From: Ramicandelaber brevisporus
Taxonomy: Eukaryota > Kickxellomycota > Ramicandelaberales > Ramicandelaberaceae
Direction: 5' to 3'
DNA: 64,000 nt
NCBI GenBank assembly: GCA_025201865.1
Contig: MU602668.1
Location: 38,571 to 102,570 of the forward strand
Below, piece by piece: positions 53,790 to 62,279 of this stretch (positions are counted from its first letter, which is position 1; the number at the start of each line of letters is the position of its first letter). Both the position numbers and the translations under genes were made by a program. The notes beneath the pieces are model-generated. The model saw only the letters and a list, made by a program, of their open reading frames with translations, did no database searches and was not told where the DNA came from.

Positions 53790-56234
53790 CTATTCAGAGT
53801 CATCATAATCGTCATCATCGTTATATCGCTGTATTCTAGAGAATGGATTTGGTGGTCTTGATACTGACACTGACGATGGTGATTGTGGTTTTCGACGTAA
53901 GGTTGATATGCGACGGTATCTGCTGGTTGTGCCATCCGGTTCCATAATATGATCAAAAGATACATTTGGATGGACTCTTCTTGGCTCATTTCTCCAATAA
54001 TCTCGAGGTGGATATGATCGACGTCCACTCCTTGTTGTGCGCAGTGGCTCAGCAAGCTTCGTTGGTGATGGTGAGGATGGTGATCGAACTGATTTGCTTC
54101 TACCACGGCGAGACTTCAATATTGACTTTGATGTTGCAGTTGATGTAGGCAACGACTTGGATCGAGCCTTGCCTTTGCCCTTAGTCTTGCTGTTTGATGC
54201 ATACTCGTCATCTTCATCGTCATCGTCATCCTCATGTTCTTCTGACTCATCATCACCATCAGTTGCAGTTCGCCGCAGCCGTTTCTTTGCTGGCTGTCTG
54301 CTCACTCGTGCTTTAGCAATTGGCTCTTCATCTTGCTCATCATATCCATCATCGCTCTGATTGCCATCCACTGTGATATCTTCATCTTGCACTTCGAGTA
54401 GGCGCTTCTTAGCCGACTTCGTTACTGTTGTTGCCTTCGTTGTGTTTGATGTCAATGTGAGTTTCCGGGATGAACCGCCACTAGCCACACCTGATATATC
54501 CTCTTCAGAGCCAGCGATGATTGTCTTCCGCTGACTGAGTCTCCGCTTGGTTGATGTCTTTGCTTCCGTCTCTTGAATCTGTGGAGTTTCTTGTTGCTGC
54601 TGTTGCTGTTGGTTCTTTGCTTGCCTTGGTTTACTTGCACTCTTAGTCGTTGGTCCATTGTCTGTTTGTTGTTGCTTCTCGGCTGCCCTTGCTCTAGTCT
54701 TAGTCTTGCTCTTTGATTTAGCTTCAGCTTCTGCAAACTGTTCCAACTCCTCTCTATTTGGTGGCTGTGAGATAAATTTGTATCCCACAGTAGAGTCCAA
54801 TTCATGTTCAGTTGGCGGACTGCTTGATTCATACTCAATTTCACGATTAATACTATTAATATTATTGAATTGAGTTTCCTCAAATTGTGATTCCACTGCT
54901 TGATTCAATTGTTTCCTTAGTATTCTCTCTTTGTATTTCAGTGCATAATTGTCAAATGTTTCATTCCAATTTTCTGGGAATCCATTATAAAAGTGTCGAT
55001 ATAATTCCTCAGGTGCATTGTTACCCTTTCCAGTCTGATTAGTAAAGTCTTCATTTCCTAATCCAACGTAGCTTCCAGTTCTTGTTCTTACCAAATGAGT
55101 ATTGATGCGTTCATTGATTGCTGTGCTAAATCTATAACTGCCAATCTTTTCATCAAATCCACGAACACGCAATCCAACGTAATCCGTCTCATCATTGCTT
55201 TTGATCAATTGTAAGTGCCAGTTTAATAGCGTATATGCTGGTTTGATCTCTGGTGTCTGTTCTTCAGTAGTCTCTGTCTGTTGACTTTGTTCATTCTGTT
55301 CTGTAACTGTTGGAAGCTGTTCTTGTACTGGATCTGGCTGTGGCTGTGGCTGCGGTTGATGTGAATGATCCGTGACAGACGACTGAGACTCAATCTTTAA
55401 TACTTCTTCGCGCGGAGACACTGTTGCTGACATAGCTGGTGTAACCATTGATTGCTGCCCAGTCTGTGATTCAATTGATTTAAATGCACTGGGAATCTTT
55501 GGAGGAGGCATTGATGTCACCGATACTGCTGCTGCTGCTGCTGCTACTGCTACAGGTGGCTGTGCTGGGACAGACTGCAGCTGTTTCACTGATTGCACTG
55601 ACTGAGCAGATGCAACTGATAAGGCTGACAGTGCTGACCGAGCAGCTACAGTGCTAGTTCCTCTATTCATCAATGCATTTCTACCATGAATGGTGGGTGT
55701 GTCAACCAATGCCTGTGCTGGTAAAACTGATGATTGAGGATCGAATGCGCTTAACGGAGGTGATAGCATCCCATTGCCAGCATTGCGTGGGCGAGGACTG
55801 GTGAACATCCCGGCTGGAATGATTGGACGTTGATGGCTTGACGTGTTTGATGCGCTTGATGATGGTTGTACAAAGTTAGCTCCAAGCATTGAATGCACCG
55901 CCTGGGGTCTAAACACTGGTGCATCGGCCACAATTGGTTGCATACTCTGCTGTCCTGGTCGATTGAACGAGTAATTCTGAAGAGCTCCAGTGCTGCGGGA
56001 ACCAGCTGCTGACGATTGTTGGCGTTGCTGCTGCGCTTGGTGCTGCTGTGGTGTAATTGACTTGCTTTGTCCGTATTGCTGCTGTAGGAGTTGCTGATTA
56101 GCGGCCAGGCTGTTGAGAATGTGGGCCGGCAGAACACTTTCACGACCAACTGGCTGTGCTGAAGTCATACGTGCTGCTCCGTTCGCGTAGCCAGCGGCAG
56201 TAGCAGTAGTTGCAGTTGAACGATCTGGCAGCAT
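53790..56234 (-). CDS. SANTA-domain plus CENP-C-motif protein (KNL2/M18BP1-like)
   Basis: An 814-residue protein. Residues 1-~325 are Q/S/P-rich and disordered. Residues ~331-425 look like a SANTA domain: LLNWHLQLIKSN, YVGLRVRGF, INERINTHLVRTRTGSYVGL and a GFPENW end, matching the SANTA terminal GFPxxW. After a long basic/acidic disordered region comes a CENP-C-like motif at ~731-752 (TRSGRRSYPPRDYWRNEPRR: basic start, central Pro, then YWxxE). Proteins with both features (plant KNL2, vertebrate and nematode M18BP1/KNL-2) bring CENP-A to centromeres. No Myb/SANT domain is visible. The start is the ATG at 56234. Confidence 0.75.
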   Translation of the reverse strand: MLPDRSTATTATAAGYANGAARMTSAQPVGRESVLPAHILNSLAANQQLLQQQYGQSKSITPQQHQAQQQRQQSSAAGSRSTGALQNYSFNRPGQQSMQPIVADAPVFRPQAVHSMLGANFVQPSSSASNTSSHQRPIIPAGMFTSPRPRNAGNGMLSPPLSAFDPQSSVLPAQALVDTPTIHGRNALMNRGTSTVAARSALSALSVASAQSVQSVKQLQSVPAQPPVAVAAAAAAVSVTSMPPPKIPSAFKSIESQTGQQSMVTPAMSATVSPREEVLKIESQSSVTDHSHQPQPQPQPDPVQEQLPTVTEQNEQSQQTETTEEQTPEIKPAYTLLNWHLQLIKSNDETDYVGLRVRGFDEKIGSYRFSTAINERINTHLVRTRTGSYVGLGNEDFTNQTGKGNNAPEELYRHFYNGFPENWNETFDNYALKYKERILRKQLNQAVESQFEETQFNNINSINREIEYESSSPPTEHELDSTVGYKFISQPPNREELEQFAEAEAKSKSKTKTRARAAEKQQQTDNGPTTKSASKPRQAKNQQQQQQQETPQIQETEAKTSTKRRLSQRKTIIAGSEEDISGVASGGSSRKLTLTSNTTKATTVTKSAKKRLLEVQDEDITVDGNQSDDGYDEQDEEPIAKARVSRQPAKKRLRRTATDGDDESEEHEDDDDDEDDEYASNSKTKGKGKARSKSLPTSTATSKSILKSRRGRSKSVRSPSSPSPTKLAEPLRTTRSGRRSYPPRDYWRNEPRRVHPNVSFDHIMEPDGTTSRYRRISTLRRKPQSPSSVSVSRPPNPFSRIQRYNDDDDYDDSE

Positions 56235-56735
56235 ATCCTGAATTTGCTCGCAAAAATAAATAAATAAAAAAGAAATCGGTAGTGTTTGTTTTGATTTGCT
56301 TTGTTTTGATTTGTGTCGCACACACAGAGAGACAGAGAGACAGAGAGACATGAGAGAGAGTGAGGAGTTTGCACAAAGTAAACACACTCCCAACCCACAC
56401 GAGAGAATACAATGAACTCTCTCGTATTCTTACTACACTTTGATTCAAAGCGTCATAGCACGAGTATCCGTACTGCTGTTCAAATTGATACGCATTGATT
56501 GCATCAATGTTTGTTGCAGGTTTCTTGCTCTCCTTAATGTTTACTTTTTTTTTTACCCCAAAACGGATGGATGGATGGATGGATGCCTGTCTCATCCCAA
56601 TCTTTGATCAGTCAAAGTCAAATCTTGCATCACACCTTTTGACTAAGCATCAGTCTTGCGCAGGCAGTTTGATGGTGGTGGGGGACATCTGCATCGAAGC
56701 TGCATGTCGCCGCCTGGCTCCAAATGCAAAAGAAA

Positions 56736-56737
<2 letters not shown>

Positions 56738-56773
<36 letters not shown>
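56738..56773. repeat. (AAC)n microsatellite
   Basis: An uninterrupted run of about twelve AAC/CAA units in the gene-free stretch. Confidence 0.9.
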
Positions 56774-57602
56774 GTGACTATATCTGGTTGGCTAGCCGGT
56801 AGAGTCACACTCAAGCCACTTGCTGGAACCCAATAGAGCAGTACCATACACTATTATCTGGGCACCTCTTTTTGCAAAGACTGAGTGTAATTGGATCATA
56901 CGATGCCCTTTGGCTGCGACTCAAAGAAACGAACATTGCGTCTATTGAGCCAAATGATGCAGATGCTGCACGCGCAACAACACAAAATGCGCACCTTGAC
57001 GCACGTACTCCCAACTCAGCACATCAGCTTTTGTCTCTGTCTCTTTCTCTTTCTCTTTCTGTTTCTGTCTGTCTCTTTGTCCACTTTCTGTCCTTTCTCT
57101 CTCTTTGTTGCATTCCTCTCTCTTACTCTCCCTCTTTCTCTCTCTTCACTCCATACTTCCATAGAGAGTTAGAGAAAGCTGGAATGTGACTCCTCTACCC
57201 AAAAAAAACAGCCTCGGCTGCACTGCATGCGCGTGCACATCCAAGTGAGCTGAAAGAGAAAAAGGGTGCCACTTGAGGGTTGCGCGTATCGTGTTGCGTG
57301 TATTGTGCTGCGTTGTGTAGCTTGTTTGTCTGCCTGCCTGCTTGCTTGCTTGCATCGTTCTTTCTCCCTGTTCTCTCGTGATCCGTCAGCCTCTCAATAC
57401 ACTACCCTTGGGTCACCTGTGTTATAAAAAGCAGGAACCAAGTGCTCGTGTGCAAGCCAACTCCAAAGCTCGCAAGCTCTGCTCTTCTTTCTTTCTTCCT
57501 TCCACTCCACACACACCCCAACCACTGTACCAGCAGCTACTGCAACCAGTACACGTAACTAACAAACGCGCGCACACGCCAATCGCCTCCTTATTTCGCT
57601 GA

Positions 57603-57610
57603 TTCTAGAA
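57603..57610. promoter_or_regulatory. TTCTAGAA, minimal heat-shock-element-like palindrome
   Basis: TTCnnGAA inverted units 250 bp upstream of the 57862 start, in the same region as a TATAAAAA box. Two units alone are weak evidence for HSF binding. Confidence 0.25.
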
Positions 57611-57861
57611 CGCGATAAAAGCCCCCCTCTCTAACCCAACTAGCAAACTAGCTCAAGCGCTGTTTTTCTTATTTCACCACAACCGCCACCGTCACCTCAC
57701 CACTTGTAACTTTGTTACTCACACTACTTCTTCCCGCTAGCACTCGCTATCATCAACCATCGGCCATCAGCCACAAACCATCCACCACCAGCCACCAGCC
57801 ACCAACTATCAACTATCAACTATCAACCGAAGTTACCAAACGTTCATTCATCACCTAGCAA

Positions 57862-59262
57862 ATGTCTGCTGCCGAGACCGAATCCACTCCCATCATTGAC
57901 GCTTCTGTCGCTGCCGCCGCAGAGGCCGTTGCCGAAGACCTCACCAGCACCACCACCACCACCACTGTCAACACGGACGAGGGCAGCGAGAGTGAGCAGG
58001 AAATCATCTTGGAGCCGTTCCCAGAGGGCGAGGTGCCCGAGGGTCCGCTTGCCACAATCTATGTCGCCACGGAGGTTGAGGCATTCATTTCCGAGACTGG
58101 CGCCATGACATCGGTCGAGGCTGCCAACGAGTCTGAGCGCTCGGAGCGCTTGCTTGCCGAGTTCTCCAAGATTACCGATGTCAAGGACCTGTCCGCCGAG
58201 ATGCAGACGTACTTTAGCCATGACTTTGAGAAGGACGAGCTGTTCCAAAAGGGATATTTGTGGCTGATTGAGACTGGCCAGCTTAATCCAGAGCACAAGC
58301 TGGAAGTGGAGCGTGCCCAGTATTCGTACTACATTCGCTGCGTGTTCCCATTGGTTGAAGAAGAGTACCAGCACTGGCTGCTCAACATGTCTGGACTGAT
58401 TGATCCGAAGGATGTTGTTCGTTTGGATTTGGATGCCGAGGTTACCAACCCAGATGTTGTAGAAACGAACGAGGATGGCACAATCAAATACATCCATGAG
58501 GCGGACTTTACCAATAAGGATGGCGTCGTGGTCCCAGCCAAAGTGACAATGCGTGAACTTTTGTGGCGTATGCGTCAAGGTGAGGCGCAGGCCTTGACCA
58601 AGGGCGGCATGATGGGCGGAGTCCGGAAGGCACGCACTGTTATTAACGAAGCCATTGGTGCTCAGATCGAGAAGCTGCGCAACAGCTCCGTCAAGGAGAA
58701 GGCCAATGCTGCCTATTCGGCTGCTGCCCAGGCCGCCAGAAGCGTGAAAACCACAGTGTATGGCCGCAGTAGCGCTCTTATCCATGCCCAGTCTGGCCGC
58801 CTTGTGGGCCTGTATGGTCGCGCCAGCGGTGTCTACAACGCCGTCACTGCCGCCGCCGCTGCCGCTCGCACTGTGGCAACTGGTGCTGCTACCTATTCCG
58901 TTTCGGTTGCTCGCTCCATTGCTGCCTCTGGCGCTGCCTCTAGTGCTGCATATGCCGCACGCTCCATTGCCTCCGGCACTGCTTCCTCTGCTGCTTCATT
59001 GGCTCGCTCTGCCGCCAACACCACAGCTGGTGCTGCTGTTGTCGGTGCAGTCAAGTCTGCCGCTACATCTTCAGTGGCCACCAATGCTGCCAACAGAGCC
59101 TACTCCGCCTATGGCGCCATCCAGAGCCGTTTGTGGCGTCGTGGCAGCACCACTTCTCCAGACCAGCTTCCAACTGAGCCTACCGCTGCCGACGAGGCTG
59201 TCGACACATTGGCTACTGAGATGGCAGCTGCCTCGATTGAAGAGCCCAAGAGTGCCGAGTAA
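57862..59262 (+). CDS. Acidic/alanine-rich helical protein, unknown
   Basis: A 466-residue protein. The first ~75 residues are Ala/Glu/Thr-rich and acidic. A globular-looking part at ~75-250 contains TYFSHDFEKDELFQKGYLW, QYSYYIRCVFPLVEEEYQHW and KVTMRELLWRMRQGEAQAL. Residues ~265-430 are a continuous Ala/Ser/Gly-rich, largely acid-free region with repeats of AARSIASG, SAASLARSAANTT type, predicted long amphipathic helix, like lipid-droplet perilipin or LEA-type 11-mer repeats. No signal peptide. Family not recognised. Strong codon bias toward C-ending Ala codons suggests good expression (inference). Confidence 0.65.
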   Translation: MSAAETESTPIIDASVAAAAEAVAEDLTSTTTTTTVNTDEGSESEQEIILEPFPEGEVPEGPLATIYVATEVEAFISETGAMTSVEAANESERSERLLAEFSKITDVKDLSAEMQTYFSHDFEKDELFQKGYLWLIETGQLNPEHKLEVERAQYSYYIRCVFPLVEEEYQHWLLNMSGLIDPKDVVRLDLDAEVTNPDVVETNEDGTIKYIHEADFTNKDGVVVPAKVTMRELLWRMRQGEAQALTKGGMMGGVRKARTVINEAIGAQIEKLRNSSVKEKANAAYSAAAQAARSVKTTVYGRSSALIHAQSGRLVGLYGRASGVYNAVTAAAAAARTVATGAATYSVSVARSIAASGAASSAAYAARSIASGTASSAASLARSAANTTAGAAVVGAVKSAATSSVATNAANRAYSAYGAIQSRLWRRGSTTSPDQLPTEPTAADEAVDTLATEMAAASIEEPKSAE

Positions 59263-59585
59263 AATGAAAAATCATCAGTGATTTGGATCGAACTTTGCAT
59301 TCACTTCTTCATTATTCATCTATTCTATTCATCTCGTCCCTATTCTTTATTTTTCTATCCGATTAGTATACATCGATTTTCTTCCGTCTTTTGCGCACCG
59401 TTCCTTTACTCTCTTTTTTTATTATTATCACCCTTCTTCAAAGTTTATTTTTTTAAAAGAAAGAACTAAAAGTAGCCTTTCAATACTATTCAACATTAAT
59501 CACAAAGTAGAGGAGGCTTGGAATGTACAATTTGCTGGAACCGTGCAGAATATTGTTAAATATGACGAGAGAGAGAGAGAGAGTA
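59263..59585. other. Convergent spacer
   Basis: A 323-bp A/T- and CT-rich region between two 3' ends, with a GA repeat at 59568-59582. No gene is recognised. Confidence 0.5.
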
Positions 59586-61215
59586 CTAAGAGGCAGATGA
59601 CCTCGTAACATACAAATCAGGGAAACGATTATAAAGAAGTTGCTCAAAATCCACGTCATTTTTTGCTATGCCAATGGCCTCCAGGTGTCCGAATATCGGT
59701 ATCAAATCCAACACGGTCTCCTGGAACAACTTCTTATCAGCGAGTACTTGTATGTTTCTTGTCTTGAGCGACCTGTAAGATATCTTTAACTCTCGCACTA
59801 GCGATTTCCAGTGAGTTGAAGTTGCTGCAATTTCTTTGGCACTAGCAACCATTTCTTTTGATAACCGAATCCAGAGAAGATGCAAGCGCTGGAGATGTGG
59901 TGCTGATGTCAAAATAAATCGCATCACATCGTCTGATATCTCAACATGGATGAGCTCCAAAGTACGAAGCTGGTTCCATTTCAGCAGAGCCGTATCGGAC
60001 TGTGTGAATCTAATTTCCTTCACAGAATTGATGACTAGGTGCACCAGGTGTTGCAGGTTAGTGTTGATCGGAGCCAAGTCTACAAACCCATCAAATGTAT
60101 GGTAGTAAAGTCTTTGCAAACAAGGCATCTTGGTCTTGGCCATGTTGAATACAGGCAAGGGGCGTTTAGATGCCTGATCATACCATGAAAAATCGGTGAT
60201 TCGTGGCCAAGTATGGAGTAGAATGCGGTCAATTGGCGATCCAAACTGATCGATGCAGCCTGGTTCGCTCATTTGTAAAATGGAGAATTTACTCAGAGAT
60301 GGAAGCATAGCAGGCGTAAACGACGTGTAATCATATGTGTGAGCAGAGCAGCAACAAATACCGAGATGCAACTGCTTCAGTTGGGAGAATCGCTCTCCAG
60401 GATTGCCAAAGAATGATTGTAACGTAGGGCTGCTGCACAAATGCCTCTCAGCACTGTATACTGACATCTTAGTTGCACTCGCTTGGATCTGTACCAAATC
60501 ACTTTGGTCTACCACTACTCCGTGAGTTGTCAGTTCAAATCGGTGACGGCGTAGATTGCCAATACTATTGAAGGCACGGAGCGTTTGCAAGCGACTGGAG
60601 TGTGGAGTTGCGATAGTCCACCAAAATGAGATGACATGGCCGCTCTTTGAGCTGTCGTTTATCCATTCAAGTAGTCGATTTAAAGCCGGTGGACGAGGAT
60701 CAAATGCAACTTTGATCAAAACGCGATGCAGATTGTGTAAAGTAGCGAGCTGGTCAAACTCAAATGCCACAGCTTCCTGCCTGCTCAGATCGATACTAAA
60801 AACCATGACATTTGTCATCAGTGAGCTGAACGGACGTGACAGGTGTAGGTGTGGGTAAACAGCGAACTTTTTGACGAGAGCTCCGTATCTCGACCATGCA
60901 GATTCTGGGATTGTCTTCTTAATCCTTACTACTAGAAGTCTTAATTTGGGCGGTAGCTCACGCCACACTATACGCGAGAAGTTGTCGTGGAAGCTGGTGT
61001 TGACGGTGAGCACCTGGGCTGCCTCGTGGTAGTAAAAAATATAAGCTGAGCTCCAACCAGAGATCTAGTGGAAGGTCTTGTAGACGAAAGGCGGGTTGCT
61101 TGTCGATATCAGTATTGGCGGATGTTCCGCTTTGCACTGTCGCAGCAGACACGACCTCTCGAGGGTGAGCGTCGCTTTTGGTCATCGCGCTCCTGATGAG
61201 GTTTTGTTTGTTCAT
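59586..61215 (-). pseudogene. F-box / LRR-like protein with a one-base frameshift
   Basis: A paralogue of 690-2189. The ATG at 61215 opens a frame with the F-box start (FRLQDLPLDLWLELSLYF). At an A-run of six (61034-61039) the frame changes and continues as QVLTVNTSFHDNFSRIVWREL, matching VLTVNKALFEAFSRSLWRSI of the paralogue, to the stop at 59586. Counting that run one base shorter makes 543 codons in a single frame, so this is either a sequencing/assembly error in a homopolymer or a fresh pseudogene. The rest is LRR-like with no other break. The role would be SCF substrate recognition. Confidence 0.7.
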
Positions 61216-61890
61216 CGTGTTGACTGTGTGGTTGACAGGGGATGTTTGTACAACGTTGTAGTAATTCCGGGAACTGGACTGTGCACATTGCTTTTTTGCT
61301 TCTCCTAATTATTATTACGAGTTTTAAGGTTCTAATCGAGTAGTCATTTGAGTTAAATAGTTCAAGCCGGTATAAGCTCAATGTGCCATGAAAGATGGTA
61401 ATCCATTGAAGGAGTCGAGTATGAATCGGAATGATGATCTTCGACTTGGTCTATAAATGAATCTTGAGGCGTCGTTCAATGTCGTTCCAGCTGCTAATTG
61501 TTTGATACCTCATGCAAGTGTTAATCAGCTGTGCTTCTTTTGATTGGTTTGTGGTTTCCGCCGATAATGGCTGAACAGTCTACAATATTGAGCGTGCACG
61601 CAGGCATTCAACATAAAAGTAATGATAATGCTTTTTACGGCTGTTCAGGGGAAGTGCTGCATTCTCTCTATTCGGCTAATGATCAACCATTTCGGCCGTT
61701 TTTGGCAGCTGACACTCCGCCACTCACGCTGCATGCACTGTTCAATCAACAATTCGTCTTCTATCGGCCCCTCACAGCCTCTCAGCCTCTCAACTTCACA
61801 ACCTTGTTTGTTTGTCTCTCTCGTTACCAGTTCAGTCATCTTCTTCTTCCCAAACAACACGCTCGTAACCAAACTATCACTCTCGAAACC
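61216..61890. other. Region upstream of the CoA ligase
   Basis: About 675 bp between divergent starts. A frame open from 61531 continues into the ligase, but its sequence is not ligase-like and most of it is probably 5' leader. The last part (61823-61890) is also present at 62048-62124. Confidence 0.4.
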
Positions 61891-62279
61891 ATGACTATCT
61901 TCCGCTCTCGCTACGCTGACCAGCCAATCCCTCTGGTTGATATTCCGACGTTCATCTTCTCGACTGCGCGCCAGACTTCTTCGTACAGAACTCGTCCTTC
62001 CGCCAAGATCTTCGTTGACGTCAGCACTGGATACGGCCTGACTCTAAGTTATCAGCTCAGTCTTCTTCCTCTTCTTCTTCTTCGCCAACAACACGCTCGT
62101 AACCAAGCTATCACCCTCGAGGCCATGACTATCTTCCGCTCTCGCTACGCTGACCAGCCAATCCCTCTGGTTGATATCCCGACGTTCATCTTCTCGACTG
62201 CGCGCCAGACTTCTTCGTACAGAACTCGTCCTTCCGCCAAGATCTTCGTTGACGTCAGCACTGGATACGGCCTGACTCT
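61823..62279. repeat. Direct duplication of the ligase leader and 5' coding end
   Basis: 61823-62045 and 62048-62279 are direct copies. The ~155-bp coding part (from ATG 61891 and ATG 62125) differs at a single position that I see (gatattccg/gatatcccg), whereas the leader part differs by several substitutions and a 9-bp length change. Confidence 0.9.

Larger units (their letters stand above)
56235..57861. other. Long gene-free stretch, 1.6 kb
   Basis: The longest region without a recognisable gene. It contains GACAGAGA repeats (56325-56360), GGAT tandem repeats (56563-56585), (AAC)n at 56738-56773, CT-repeat blocks (57030-57150), a TGCC/TGCT run near 57330, a TATAAAAA box at 57423-57430, and a CCACCAGCCACCA / AACTATCAACTATC repeat in the leader just before the 57862 start. 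It presumably holds the promoters of both flanking divergent genes. Confidence 0.55.

Noticed and set aside
56738-56773. AAC repeat considered as a possible CRISPR-like or minisatellite array
   Set aside because: It is a plain trinucleotide microsatellite; no spacer-repeat alternation anywhere in the window.
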